Source: Mycolicibacterium sphagni
Lineage (GTDB): Bacteria; Actinomycetota; Actinomycetes; Mycobacteriales; Mycobacteriaceae
Length of the DNA: 64,000 nt
Direction: 5' to 3'
Assembly: GCF_002250655.1 (NCBI RefSeq)
Contig: NZ_NOZR01000014.1
Location: 81,564-145,563 of the forward strand
Shown: positions 15,755 through 24,831 of the stretch, piece by piece
How the letters are laid out: each line of letters opens with the position of its first letter
Numbering within the stretch: position 1 is the first letter of the stretch
Program-made: the position numbers and the translations under genes
Notes under the pieces: model-generated
What the model was told of the DNA's origin: nothing
Database searches by the model: none
Seen by the model: only the letters and a program-made list of their open reading frames with translations

Positions 15755-17344
15755 TCAGGCCTGCCGGCGGATGGCCAACACGCTGCCGTCGGAATCCGCG
15801 GAGACATACAGGGTGCCGTCCAGCCCGGCGGCGATGCCGGCGAACGGCCCCTGAGGTCCGGAGAACGGCGGCATGCCGCGCAACGGCTTCGGGGTGACCC
15901 CGGGCGGAGCGCCGACCGGAAGACCGGACGCGATGGTCTGGCGTGATCCGCTGGACAGATTCACCGCGATCAGCGACTTGGCGTCCGTGTCGACGATGTA
16001 CAGCAGGTCGCCGTCGACCAGAATGCCTTGCGGGCAGCCCAATCCGTCCACCACCGGCTCCGCGGTGCTGCCGTCGACCTTGACCACACGGCCACGCTCG
16101 GAAACCAGCGGGTTGCCGTCCGGCCCGATCGCCACCCCGACGGGGGTGTCGAGCCCGGAGGCCAGCACCTCGGTGCGGCCGGCATCCACCGACAACAGCC
16201 GGCCGGTGCCCTGTTCGACGGCCACGATCCCGCGCGGGCCGATTGCGACGCCGTAGAGCTGATCCAATCCGTCTGCCAGGAAATCACTTTCGCCGTCCGA
16301 CGGACGAAATCGTGCCACCTGTCCACCCGATGTCGTCACCACGAACTCGCCCGGTCCGGTCGCGGTCACCCCGCGCACAAAGCCGGGGTAGCCCGGACTG
16401 AACAGCATGCCGAGGGCATGGAGGGTGCCGTCGGCGCGCACGTGATAGAAGTACGTGCCGTCGGCGACGTACAGCTCGCCGTCGGATCCGACCGTGAGAT
16501 CCAGTGGCCAGTTCAGGCCGCCAGGCAGCACCGCACGCGTCCGCAGGCCGTCGAGAACCTCGGAGATCTCGCCGGTGAAGTTCGAGACGAACAGCCTCTT
16601 CCCGACGAAGGCCAGGTTGTCCAGGCCGGGGTTCAGATTGGCCAGCACCGTCTGCTCACCAGTGCGCGGATCGATCCGCAGAACCTGTCCGCTGTGCACC
16701 TGGGTAGAGACCAGCTGCCCCTGGGAGTCAAACTTGACGGCGTCGGGCACACCGAGACCAGTCGCCACCACTTCGGGGGTGCCGCCATCGGGGTCGATGC
16801 GCCAGATTTCGTTGGCGCCCATCACCGGGAAATACAGCAGCCCGTCGGGCCCGACCTCCATGGCGTTGGGAGAGGGCACGTTCTCCAGCAGGATGCGTTG
16901 CCCGCCGGTGGCCGGATCCAGTTCCATCAGCCGGCCGCCCTCACGGCACTCGCCGATGAACAACCGGCCGTGGTGCACGGTGATCCCGTTGGCGCATGGC
17001 AGGTCGTCGCGCAAGACGCGCGTGGTGCCGTCGCCGGCGCGGACGCTCACCCGGCCGTCCATCACCTCGGTGGCGTAGAGGTTTCCGGCGTCATCGAATG
17101 CGACATCGTCGGGGGCGATGATGTCACCGCCCTTGGCGCTGACGGTATCGACTTCGCCGGTGCCGATGTTCAGTGCGCTGATCTGGCTGCCGGTCACCTG
17201 GGCGATGTAGACGCGGCCGTCGGGACCGGTGCGCAGGCCGTTGGCGCCGAAGAGCCGGCTGGGCGCGGTGCGGCGCTCGACGGTCCAGCCCTCGGCCACG
17301 ACCGGCGGCTGGGCGAGGGTGAAGCGCGCATCCTGCGGAGTCAT
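15755..17344 (-). CDS. SMP-30/gluconolactonase-like beta-propeller protein
   Basis: 529 residues with repeated propeller blades (GPDGRVYIAQV, DDAGNLYATEV, GPDGLLYFPVM, GSDGELYVADG, GPRGIVAVEQG, GPDGNPLVSERG), roughly two SMP-30/LRE-type propeller halves in one chain. Family members are calcium-dependent lactonases or sugar-lactone hydrolases. With a Baeyer-Villiger-like enzyme encoded divergently, lactone opening is an attractive role but is inferred. No signal peptide is evident, so probably cytosolic. ATG 17344 is preferred because a -10 box lies 7 nt upstream. It is the first gene of the minus-strand operon. Confidence 0.8.
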   Translation of the reverse strand: MTPQDARFTLAQPPVVAEGWTVERRTAPSRLFGANGLRTGPDGRVYIAQVTGSQISALNIGTGEVDTVSAKGGDIIAPDDVAFDDAGNLYATEVMDGRVSVRAGDGTTRVLRDDLPCANGITVHHGRLFIGECREGGRLMELDPATGGQRILLENVPSPNAMEVGPDGLLYFPVMGANEIWRIDPDGGTPEVVATGLGVPDAVKFDSQGQLVSTQVHSGQVLRIDPRTGEQTVLANLNPGLDNLAFVGKRLFVSNFTGEISEVLDGLRTRAVLPGGLNWPLDLTVGSDGELYVADGTYFYHVRADGTLHALGMLFSPGYPGFVRGVTATGPGEFVVTTSGGQVARFRPSDGESDFLADGLDQLYGVAIGPRGIVAVEQGTGRLLSVDAGRTEVLASGLDTPVGVAIGPDGNPLVSERGRVVKVDGSTAEPVVDGLGCPQGILVDGDLLYIVDTDAKSLIAVNLSSGSRQTIASGLPVGAPPGVTPKPLRGMPPFSGPQGPFAGIAAGLDGTLYVSADSDGSVLAIRRQA

Positions 17345-17351
17345 CGGCGTG

Positions 17352-17380
17352 ACGGTATCAAGCGAAGTTAGTCCAGACAA
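17352..17380 (-). promoter_or_regulatory. Promoter of the propeller/GntR/ligase operon
   Basis: On the minus strand TTGTCT (17375-17380), 17 bp, then TACCGT (17352-17357), followed by 7 nt and ATG 17344: a leaderless arrangement. The -35 box overlaps the GntR-type site at 17368-17381. Confidence 0.55.
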
Positions 17381-17381
17381 T
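17368..17381. promoter_or_regulatory. Candidate GntR operator B
   Basis: TTAGTCCAGACAAT, matching site A (17465-17478) at 10 of 14 positions with shared TTNGTCCNNACAA. It overlaps the -35 box of the minus-strand operon, so binding would block that promoter. Confidence 0.5.
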
Positions 17382-17415
17382 AGTTCCCGCCTATCTTCGG
17401 CGACCCCCTTGACGG

Positions 17416-17424
17416 TGCTATAAC
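17416..17424 (+). promoter_or_regulatory. Possible extended -10 for the plus-strand operon
   Basis: TGC followed by TATAAC, an extended -10 pattern about 95 bp before the SDR start codon. The resulting leader would carry the GntR-type sites A and C, giving repression downstream of the start site. Confidence 0.35.
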
Positions 17425-17464
17425 TGCTGCGGAATCATGTTCTCCAGTCAGCAGAGTCCCATGT

Positions 17465-17478
17465 TTTGTCCGTACAAA
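17465..17478. promoter_or_regulatory. Candidate GntR operator A
   Basis: TTTGTCCGTACAAA, a near-palindrome with perfect TTTGT/ACAAA arms and the GT-N4-AC core typical of GntR operators. It also forms the left part of a larger inverted repeat, GTTTTGTCCG (17463-17472) with CGGACAAAAC (17491-17500). Confidence 0.6.
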
Positions 17479-17484
17479 TAGGCG

Positions 17485-17498
17485 AAGCTCCGGACAAA
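17485..17498. promoter_or_regulatory. Candidate GntR operator C (half-conserved)
   Basis: AAGCTCCGGACAAA shares TCCG and ACAAA with site A (9 of 14). It is the right half of the 10-bp-arm inverted repeat at 17463-17500, about two helical turns from site A, and lies just before the ribosome-binding site of the SDR gene. Confidence 0.45.
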
Positions 17499-17518
17499 AC
17501 TGTGAACGAAAGTGAGTT

Positions 17519-18364
17519 ATGGCGGATCTCCTGAGGCTCGACGGCCGCATCGTGGTGGTGTCGGGCGCCGGAGGCGGCGGCATTGGAACGACCGTGACAG
17601 AGATGGCCGCACGCGCCGGTGCGACCGTCGTCGCCGTCAGCCGCTCGCAGGACAACCTCGACCAACATATGGGGCCGCTGGTCGACGACGGACTGTCGAT
17701 CGTGCCGGTGGCTGCCGACGCGTCCACCGACGCCGGGATCGCGACCGTTCTCGACGCGGTGCGCCGCACCGAGGGCCGTCTCTACGGACTGGTCAACATC
17801 GCCGGCGGCGCCGCGCCCTCGACCTGGATGCCGGCTACCCGGGTCAGCCGCGCCGACTGGCGCGAGCTGTTCACCGCCAACCTCGAGACCATGTTCTTCA
17901 TGAGCCAGGCGGTGGCCGCCGAGATCCGGTCGGGCGGTGGGCCGGGCTCGATCGTGTCGGTGTCGTCGATCAGCGGGATGAATACCGCGCCCTTCCACAT
18001 CGCCTATGGCACCGCCAAAGCGGCGATCGTGGCGGCCACCCGCACCATGGCCGTGGAACTGGCGCTCGACGGCATCCGTGTCAACGCTGTCGCGCCAGGC
18101 GTCACCGAGACGGCAGCGTCGCGGACATATGTCGACAACGACCCCGAACGCGACCGTGCCGCTATCGCGATGGGACGGCGGGGGCGTCCCGAAGAACAGG
18201 CCGGCGCGATCCTGTTCCTGCTTTCGGACCTCTCGAACTACGTCACCGGTCAAACCTTGCTCGTCGACGGCGGTTTGAATCTGCGATGGACTCACCTCGG
18301 CGCCGACAACACGTCGCTGTTTCTCTCCGACGACGACTTCCGCAACGAAATCAGCAGGCCCTGA
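17519..18364 (+). CDS. Short-chain dehydrogenase/reductase
   Basis: 281 residues, SDR with an unusual glycine-rich cofactor loop (SGAGGGGIGTTV), NIAGGAAP, and catalytic Ser/Tyr/Lys (VSSISGMNT...AYGTAKAAI). The C-terminus extends beyond the usual GG-N/L end with about 25 extra residues. AAAGTGAG precedes the ATG. First gene of the plus-strand operon controlled from the region with GntR-type sites. It likely oxidises a ring alcohol to the ketone used by the downstream flavoprotein; this is inferred from order only. Confidence 0.87.
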   Translation: MADLLRLDGRIVVVSGAGGGGIGTTVTEMAARAGATVVAVSRSQDNLDQHMGPLVDDGLSIVPVAADASTDAGIATVLDAVRRTEGRLYGLVNIAGGAAPSTWMPATRVSRADWRELFTANLETMFFMSQAVAAEIRSGGGPGSIVSVSSISGMNTAPFHIAYGTAKAAIVAATRTMAVELALDGIRVNAVAPGVTETAASRTYVDNDPERDRAAIAMGRRGRPEEQAGAILFLLSDLSNYVTGQTLLVDGGLNLRWTHLGADNTSLFLSDDDFRNEISRP

Positions 18365-18376
18365 AAGGATTTGATG

Positions 18377-19762
18377 ATGGGCGAACTCAACGGCACGGAA
18401 GAACTGTCAGAACCGATGACCATCGGCGTAGATGCCTACATCTCGCCGGAGTACGCCCGCGCCGAACGCGACAAGCTGTGGCGCAAGGTGTGGCAGCAGG
18501 TCGGCCGGGTCGAGGAACTGCCAGAGGTCGGCAGCTACCTGACCTACGACATCTTGGACGACTCGATCATCGTCGTGCGGACAGGATCGAACTCATCCTC
18601 AGACAGTTTTGCTGCGCACCACAACGTCTGCATGCACCGAGGCCGCCGGCTCGTCGACACCCCGCCCGGCGCGAAACAGGCTGTGGGCCGGGCTCGTAAG
18701 TCGTTCGTCTGCGGATTCCACGGCTGGAGCTACGGCCTCGACGGTGCCTGCTCGCACATCCGCGAAGAGGCCGACTGGAAGGGGGCGCTGACCCCGGCCA
18801 GCACGCGTCTGCGGTCGGTCAACGTCGACACCTGGGGTGGCTGGCTCTGGATCAACATGGATCCCGACTGCGAACCACTGGCCGACTTCCTCTTTCCGGC
18901 AGCCAAGATCCTGGATCCGTTCGGGTTGGAGAACATGCGCGTCAAATGGCGCAAATGGGTCCATTTCGACTGCAACTGGAAGGTCGCCTTGGAGGCCTTC
19001 AACGAGACCTACCACGTCTTCACCACCCATCCGGAGTTCAACAAGTTCGGTGAGTTCAAGGGCTGGGCCAAGGCGCAGGGCCGGCACAGCAACATCGGCT
19101 ACGACGCGCCCGAAGATCTCGCCGAGACCAAGTCCAAGATCCGGCTCGGCACCGGCGATCCGCGGATCTCCACCGCCGAAATGCAGGTGTACACAATGGA
19201 GGAGACCAACGCGACCACCACGCAGACGTTGGTGAACGCCGCCCTGCGGCTGGTCGACGAATTGCCCGAGGGCACACCCGCGGACAAGGTGCTCGACCAT
19301 TGGCTGTCCTCCGCACGCCGCGACGACGAAGCCCGCGGGGTGGTGTGGCCGACGATCCCCGCCGAGATCCTCGGGCAGAGCGGAACCGCCTGGCAGCTGT
19401 TCCCGAACTTCCAGATCGGGCAAGGCCTGACCAGCGCGCTGTGCTACGGCGCACGCCCCGATCCGGGATACGACCCGGACAAGTGCATCTTCGAGGTTTC
19501 GGTGTTCGAGCTATACCCCAAAGGTGCTGAACCACAGGCAGATTGGGAGTACACCCCGGTGGGCGATCCGCGCTGGCGCAGCGTGCTGCCGCAGGACTTC
19601 TCCAACATGGCTGCTGTCCAGCAGGGGATGAAGTCGCTCGGTTTCCCCGGCACCCAGCCCAATCCGTATCGCGAGCGCAGCACCGTCAATCTGCACTACC
19701 AGCTGTCGAAGTACATGGGCACCGGGGAACCCCGCGCGCTCACGAAGGAGAACGATCAATGA
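18377..19762 (+). CDS. Rieske ring-hydroxylating oxygenase, alpha subunit
   Basis: 461 residues from ATG 18377, which has GAAAGGA 7 nt upstream; ATG 18374 is too close. Rieske ligands C85-x-H87 (CMHRG) and C112-x2-H115 (CGFHGW); mononuclear iron site around NETYHVFTTH with H213 and H218. This is the alpha-subunit layout of aromatic/terpenoid dioxygenases. No beta subunit or dedicated ferredoxin/reductase is encoded beside it, so electrons must come from elsewhere, for example the reductase at 35967-37070. It overlaps the flavoprotein gene (ATGA). Confidence 0.9.
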   Translation: MGELNGTEELSEPMTIGVDAYISPEYARAERDKLWRKVWQQVGRVEELPEVGSYLTYDILDDSIIVVRTGSNSSSDSFAAHHNVCMHRGRRLVDTPPGAKQAVGRARKSFVCGFHGWSYGLDGACSHIREEADWKGALTPASTRLRSVNVDTWGGWLWINMDPDCEPLADFLFPAAKILDPFGLENMRVKWRKWVHFDCNWKVALEAFNETYHVFTTHPEFNKFGEFKGWAKAQGRHSNIGYDAPEDLAETKSKIRLGTGDPRISTAEMQVYTMEETNATTTQTLVNAALRLVDELPEGTPADKVLDHWLSSARRDDEARGVVWPTIPAEILGQSGTAWQLFPNFQIGQGLTSALCYGARPDPGYDPDKCIFEVSVFELYPKGAEPQADWEYTPVGDPRWRSVLPQDFSNMAAVQQGMKSLGFPGTQPNPYRERSTVNLHYQLSKYMGTGEPRALTKENDQ

Positions 19763-21609
19763 CCGCCGAGTGCGGACCGACTCAGACACCGGCCGATATC
19801 GACATCGACGCGCTGCGGGAGAAGTACCGCGTGGAGCGGGAGAAGCGTCTGCGCCCGGAGGGATCCGCGCAGTATTTGGAACTAGAGGGCGACTTCGCGG
19901 ACTTCTACGAGATCGATCCCTACACCACCGTGACCGCGCGTGATCCGATCGTCGAAGACGCCGACGTCGTAGTCCTCGGTGGCGGCTTCGCCGGTCTGCT
20001 GGCCGGGGCCTATCTGAAGAAGGCAGGCGTCGAGGGTGTGCGGGTCATCGAGATGGCCGGCGACTTCGGTGGGGTCTGGTACTGGAACCGGTTTCCGGGG
20101 ATTCAGTGCGACAACGACGCGTACTGCTACATCCCGCTGCTCGAAGAGCTCGATTTCATGCCGTCGAAGAAGTTCGCGGACGGTGCCGAGATCTTCCAGC
20201 ACTGCCGAAACATCGGGAAGTACTTCGGGCTCTACGACGGCGCGTTGTTCTCCACCCAGGTCCGCGAACTGCGCTGGGACGACGCGCTCCAGCGCTGGCG
20301 GATCAGCACCGATCGCGGCGACGACATCCGGGCACGCTTCGTGGTGATGGCCCAGGGGTCCTACAACCGGCCCAAGCTGCCGAACATTCCGGGCATCAAG
20401 GACTTTCGCGATGCCGGCGGGCATGTGTTCCACTCCGCCCGCTGGGATTACGACTACACCGGCGGCGACGCGAACGGCGGTCTGGACAAGCTGGCCGACA
20501 AGCGGGTCGCACTGGTCGGCACTGGTGCCACCGGCGTGCAGCTGGTGCCACATCTAGGCCGGGACGCCAAGCAGCTCTTCGTTTTCCAGCGAACCCCATC
20601 CTCGGTGGACGAGCGGGCCAATACGCCGACCGATCCGGCGTGGGCCGGCTCCCTGAAGCCGGGTTGGCAGGAGGAGCGCAAGCGCAACTTCCACAACTGG
20701 TCGCCGTTCGTCGGTGTGGTGTTCGGCGAGCCGGACCTGGTCTGTGACTTCTGGACCGAGCTCGGCCGCAACCTGACTGCGCGGATCGCGGGTAGCGAGG
20801 ATCCCGCGTCGGTGAGCATCGAGCAGATCATGGCGTTCCGGGAAGAGGAGGACTACAAGATCATGGAGCGGCTGCGACGCCGCATCGAAGGCCTTGTCAC
20901 CGACCCGGACACCGCCGAGGCGCTCAAGCCGTACTACCGTTTCATGTGCAAGCGGCCATGTTCGAGCGAGGAGTACCTGACCGCGTTCAACCGGCCCAAC
21001 GTGACCCTGATCGACGTGGCCGAATCTAAGGGCGTGGAACGGCTGACCGCGAAGGGCATCGTCGCCAACGGCGTTGAGTACGAGGTCGATTGCGTGATAT
21101 TCGCCAGCGGCTTCGAGATCTCCACCGAGATCAGCAGGCGCTATGCGATCGACACCATCGAGGGCCGCAACGGGCTGTCGCTCTTCGAATACTGGAAGGA
21201 CAACTACCAGACGCTGCACGGGATAACCAGCCGTGGCTTCCCCAACCAGTTCTTCACGGGGTTCATCCAGGGTGGCGTCTCGGCGAATACCACCGCGATG
21301 TTCGAGCAGCAGGCCAAGCACATCGCCTACATCATCGCCGAGGCGCAGAAGCGCGGCGCGAAGGTCGTCGAGCCCAGCCAGGAGGGCCAGGACGCCTGGG
21401 TGGCGACCATCCGCGAACTGGCGATCGACAATTCGGCATTCGAACTGTCGTGCACACCCGGCTACTACAACAACGAGGGCCGCGGCGGCGCGGAAGGCAA
21501 CGGCTCGTTCCTGGGCGACTTCTATTCGCCCGGCTTCTACGCCTTCGAGGACCTCATCGCCGAATGGCGGGCCAAAGGCGATCTCGACGGCTTGGAGCTC
21601 GGAACCTAG
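19759..21609 (+). CDS. FAD-dependent monooxygenase, Baeyer-Villiger-like
   Basis: 616 residues from ATG 19759 with AAGGAG 8 nt upstream. FAD-binding GGGFAGLLAGAYL, the BVMO-type motif around GHVFHSARWDYDY, and a second NADPH-binding loop VGTGATGVQLVPHL. The GxWYWNRFPGIQCD segment is standard for class B flavin monooxygenases of the cyclohexanone/steroid/phenylacetone monooxygenase group. It would insert oxygen next to a ketone to form an ester or lactone using NADPH and O2. An N-terminal extension of about 65 residues precedes the first Rossmann fold, as in several actinobacterial BVMOs. Substrate unknown, probably a cyclic ketone. Confidence 0.87.
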   Translation: MTAECGPTQTPADIDIDALREKYRVEREKRLRPEGSAQYLELEGDFADFYEIDPYTTVTARDPIVEDADVVVLGGGFAGLLAGAYLKKAGVEGVRVIEMAGDFGGVWYWNRFPGIQCDNDAYCYIPLLEELDFMPSKKFADGAEIFQHCRNIGKYFGLYDGALFSTQVRELRWDDALQRWRISTDRGDDIRARFVVMAQGSYNRPKLPNIPGIKDFRDAGGHVFHSARWDYDYTGGDANGGLDKLADKRVALVGTGATGVQLVPHLGRDAKQLFVFQRTPSSVDERANTPTDPAWAGSLKPGWQEERKRNFHNWSPFVGVVFGEPDLVCDFWTELGRNLTARIAGSEDPASVSIEQIMAFREEEDYKIMERLRRRIEGLVTDPDTAEALKPYYRFMCKRPCSSEEYLTAFNRPNVTLIDVAESKGVERLTAKGIVANGVEYEVDCVIFASGFEISTEISRRYAIDTIEGRNGLSLFEYWKDNYQTLHGITSRGFPNQFFTGFIQGGVSANTTAMFEQQAKHIAYIIAEAQKRGAKVVEPSQEGQDAWVATIRELAIDNSAFELSCTPGYYNNEGRGGAEGNGSFLGDFYSPGFYAFEDLIAEWRAKGDLDGLELGT

Positions 21610-22527
21610 ATGGCGACAGCACGATTCGACGATCGGGTCGCCGTTGTCACCGGCGCCGGCCGGGGGCTGGGGCGCGAGTACGCACTGTTGCTCGCCCGGC
21701 TCGGGGCCAAGGTTGTGGTGAACGACTCCGGTGGCGCGTTGACCGGCGAGGGTGACGACAGCGGGCCGGCTCAGCAGGTCGTCGACGAGATCGTCGCCGC
21801 AGGCGGGGAGGCGATCGCTTCGACGGAGTCGGTGGCCACCGCGGTCGGCGGGCAGGCCATCGTCGGAGCGGCGGTGCAGCGATACGGTCGGATCGATGTC
21901 CTGATCCACAATGCCGGAATCGTACGGAGTGCGCCGCTGTGCGAGATGGCGGGCGAGGATTTCGACGCCGTGCTCGACGTCCATCTGCGGGGCGCGTTCC
22001 ACGTTGTGCGGTCGGCCTTTCCGGTGATGTGCCGGGCCGGCTACGGCCGCGTCGTACTCACGTCATCGATCGGCGGCCTGTATGGCAACCACGCGGTGGC
22101 CAACTATGCGGCCGCCAAAGCCGGGGTGATCGGGTTGTCCGATGTCGTGGCGCTCGAAGGCGCCGACCACGGCGTGCGGTGCAACGTCATCGTCCCGGCC
22201 GCGGTGACCAGAATGGCTGAGGGGCTGGACACTTCCGCCTACCCGCCGATGGGGCCCGACCTCGTCGCTCCGGTGGTCGGCTGGCTGGCGCACGAATCGT
22301 GTTCGGTCACCGGCGAGATCCTGACCGCTATCGCGGGCCGGGTGGCCAGGGTCGTGGTCGCGGAGTCCATCGGGGTGTACCAGCCGGAGTGGAGCATTGA
22401 CCAGGTGGCTGCCCGCATCGAAGAGATTCGCGATATCAACGACCCGCTGGTGTTCCCGGTGGTGCCCGACGGGCACAGCGCTCACATCGGCCACAGCTTC
22501 GGGATGGCAAGGGGCACAGATGACTAG
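21610..22527 (+). CDS. SDR of the multifunctional-enzyme-2 dehydrogenase type
   Basis: 305 residues. The opening RVAVVTGAGRGLGREYALLL and VVNDSGGALTGEGDDSGPAQQVVDEI match the (3R)-hydroxyacyl-CoA dehydrogenase domain of peroxisomal MFE-2 and its mycobacterial relatives; catalytic Ser and Y-AAA-K are present (LTSSIGG...NYAAAKAG). It is longer than simple SDRs because of a C-terminal segment. It likely oxidises a 3-hydroxyacyl-CoA during degradation of the activated acid. It starts directly after the previous stop codon and overlaps the CoA transferase gene by 8 bp. Confidence 0.85.
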   Translation: MATARFDDRVAVVTGAGRGLGREYALLLARLGAKVVVNDSGGALTGEGDDSGPAQQVVDEIVAAGGEAIASTESVATAVGGQAIVGAAVQRYGRIDVLIHNAGIVRSAPLCEMAGEDFDAVLDVHLRGAFHVVRSAFPVMCRAGYGRVVLTSSIGGLYGNHAVANYAAAKAGVIGLSDVVALEGADHGVRCNVIVPAAVTRMAEGLDTSAYPPMGPDLVAPVVGWLAHESCSVTGEILTAIAGRVARVVVAESIGVYQPEWSIDQVAARIEEIRDINDPLVFPVVPDGHSAHIGHSFGMARGTDD

Positions 22528-23677
22528 CACCGGCCCGCTGGCGGGAATCCGGGTGATCGACCTCACCGCGATGGTGATGGGCCCCTATTGCACGCAGATC
22601 ATGGCCGATATGGGTGCCGACGTCATCAAGGTCGAGCCGCCCGCCGGCGACGACACCCGCTACGTCTCGGTCGGTCCGGCACCGGGACTGAGCGGGGTGT
22701 TCGTCAATGTCAATCGTGGTAAACGCAGTGTGGTGCTGGATCTTCGGTCTGAAGAAGGCAAGGCGGCGCTGCGCGCGCTGATTGCGGGTGCCGACGTGTT
22801 CATCCACTCGATGCGCGCGAAGGCCATCACCCGGCTCGGGTTCGGCTACGACGACGTCGTCGCCATCAACCCGGCGATCGTCTACACCAACTGCTACGGG
22901 TATGGCCGCCGTGGACCCGAACGGGACCGCCCCGCCTACGACGACACCATCCAGGCCGAGTGCGGATTGCCCGCCGTGCAGGCCGAATTAACCGGTGAGG
23001 CCAATTACGTCGCCACGATCGTGGCCGACAAGGTCGCCGGCCTGACCGCCGTCTACGCGACGACGATGGCGCTGTTCCACCGCGAACGCACCGGTGAAGG
23101 CCAGGAAGTCGAAGTCGCGATGTTCGAGACGATGGCCTCGTTCATGCTCGTCGAGCATGCCAACGGCGCGATGTTCGACCCACCGCTCGGGCCCGCCCTG
23201 TACCACCGGACGGTCGCACCTAACCGCAAGCCGTACAAGACAAAAGACGGCTACATCTCGGCGCTGATCTACAACGACAAGCATTGGGCCGGTTTCATCA
23301 ACGCGGTGCGGCCGGCGTGGAACACCGAACGCTACGCCACGCTCAGTGCGCGAGCCGCGGAAATCGACACCGTGTATTCGCTGGTCGCCCAGACCATGGC
23401 CGAACGGACCACCGAGGAGTGGCTGACATTGTTCGTGGAGTTGGAGATCCCGGCGGCGCCGCTGAACTCCCCGCAAGCGCTGTTCGACAATGAACAGCTC
23501 AATGCCGTCGGATTCTTCGAGACGGTGCCCACCCCGCACGGCCCGGTCCGGATGCCGGGCGTGCCGACCTGGTTTTCCCGAACCCCGGGGCGCATCGGGG
23601 GACCGGCCCCCGAACTCGGTGCCGACACCGCTGACGTGCTGGCCGAATTGGGCCTGGCCGGGGTGGAGAGCGCATGA
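22520..23677 (+). CDS. CaiB/BaiF family (class III) CoA transferase
   Basis: 385 residues from ATG 22520 (GCAAGGGG upstream). Begins with the family signature PLAGIRVIDLTAMVMGPYCTQIMADMGADVIKVEPP, followed by VNRGKRSVVLDLR and the region containing the catalytic aspartate (RPAYDDTIQAECG). Class III enzymes move CoA between carboxylic acids through an aspartyl-CoA intermediate; the fold is shared by alpha-methylacyl-CoA racemases. Here it could load CoA on the pathway acid without ATP or epimerise a methyl branch. Coupled to the next acyl-CoA dehydrogenase by ATGA overlap. Confidence 0.88.
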   Translation: MTSTGPLAGIRVIDLTAMVMGPYCTQIMADMGADVIKVEPPAGDDTRYVSVGPAPGLSGVFVNVNRGKRSVVLDLRSEEGKAALRALIAGADVFIHSMRAKAITRLGFGYDDVVAINPAIVYTNCYGYGRRGPERDRPAYDDTIQAECGLPAVQAELTGEANYVATIVADKVAGLTAVYATTMALFHRERTGEGQEVEVAMFETMASFMLVEHANGAMFDPPLGPALYHRTVAPNRKPYKTKDGYISALIYNDKHWAGFINAVRPAWNTERYATLSARAAEIDTVYSLVAQTMAERTTEEWLTLFVELEIPAAPLNSPQALFDNEQLNAVGFFETVPTPHGPVRMPGVPTWFSRTPGRIGGPAPELGADTADVLAELGLAGVESA

Positions 23678-24831
23678 GCCTGCAGTTCGAGTTCGGGCCG
23701 CAGGCCAGTGCGCTGCGCGGACAACTACGTGCGCTGGTTGGTGATCACGTGCCCGAGGGCTACCTCGGTGCGTTCACCGACGATCCGGCCGACCTCGAAG
23801 TGGCCCAACAGTTCTGTCACACGCTCGCCGAGCAGAACCTGCTCTGTATGGCATGGCCCGCCGAGTTCGGTGGCCGCGATGCATCGGTGTGGGAACAGAC
23901 CGTTGTACGCGAGGAGATGTGGGCACACCACGAGCCCCGCGGCGCGCAGTACATGGGCGTGAACTGGGTGGGTCCCATCATCATGCGCCACGGCACCGAC
24001 GAGCAGAAGCGACAACACTTGCCACCCATCGCCGATGGTGACGTCATCTGGTGCCAAGGCTTCTCCGAGCCGGAAGCCGGCTCCGACCTTGCGTCGTTGC
24101 GGACCACCGCACGTCCCGATGCGGACGGGTGGCTGGTGAACGGGCAGAAGATCTGGACCTCCTACGCGACGATGGCGCAGTGGTGCTTCCTGCTGGCGCG
24201 AACCAGCAAGCGGGAGAAAAAACAGCAGGGACTGACCATTTTCCTGGTGTCGATGGATGATCCCGCGATCGAGGTTCGGCCGCTTCGCACCATGCTCGGG
24301 CCGCACCACCTCAACGAGGTCTTCTTCGACAACCTGCGGGTGACCGAGGCGAACGTCCTCGGGACTGTCGACGACGGCTGGTCGATCGTGCAGGACGTGA
24401 TGTCGTTCGAGCGGGTCGGCATCGCACGTTACGCGCGGTGCGAACGATTGCTGGCGGCGAGTCCGAAAGTTCTCGGCGATCGTTGGGAGACATTGCCCGG
24501 CGAGTTGCGCGGCCGTTGGATCCGGATGCTCACCCAATGCCGGCGTGCTCGGCTGATGGCCTATCGGGTCGTCGAGCTTCAGAGCAGTGGGCAGATCAAA
24601 CCCGGCGACGCGGCCGCGTACCGGATCGCCGTGACCAAACTGGATCAGGACAGCGCTGAGGTGCTCAGCGATATCGCCGCCGAGGTCTCCCACGACGACC
24701 CGAGGGCCGCCTGGTTCCTCGGCGAGGTCGAGGACCACTGGAGGTATTCGCAGGCCTCGACGGTGTCGTCGGGGAGCATCGAGATGCAACGCATCCTGTT
24801 GTCCCGGGCAATGTTGGCGGCAGCGAAATGA
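23674..24831 (+). CDS. Acyl-CoA dehydrogenase (FadE-type), large partner 1
   Basis: 385 residues. FAD-contacting motif WCQGFSEPEAGSDLASLRTTA, the middle beta domain (VNGQKIWTSYATMAQWCFLLART) and the C-terminal SSGSIEMQRILLSRAML. Followed by a shorter acyl-CoA dehydrogenase in ATGA overlap. Such full-length/short pairs form alpha2-beta2 heterotetramers in mycobacterial sterol side-chain degradation (for example FadE28-FadE29), each tetramer carrying fewer FADs than a homotetramer. It likely dehydrogenates a bulky acyl-CoA. Confidence 0.88.
   Translation: MSLQFEFGPQASALRGQLRALVGDHVPEGYLGAFTDDPADLEVAQQFCHTLAEQNLLCMAWPAEFGGRDASVWEQTVVREEMWAHHEPRGAQYMGVNWVGPIIMRHGTDEQKRQHLPPIADGDVIWCQGFSEPEAGSDLASLRTTARPDADGWLVNGQKIWTSYATMAQWCFLLARTSKREKKQQGLTIFLVSMDDPAIEVRPLRTMLGPHHLNEVFFDNLRVTEANVLGTVDDGWSIVQDVMSFERVGIARYARCERLLAASPKVLGDRWETLPGELRGRWIRMLTQCRRARLMAYRVVELQSSGQIKPGDAAAYRIAVTKLDQDSAEVLSDIAAEVSHDDPRAAWFLGEVEDHWRYSQASTVSSGSIEMQRILLSRAMLAAAK

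Noticed and set aside
16028..17371. 447-codon plus-strand frame
   Set aside because: Antisense shadow of the beta-propeller gene; no domain and repeats mirror the propeller repeats.
20554..22002. 482-codon minus-strand frame
   Set aside because: Antisense to the Baeyer-Villiger-like and SDR genes, without recognisable protein features.
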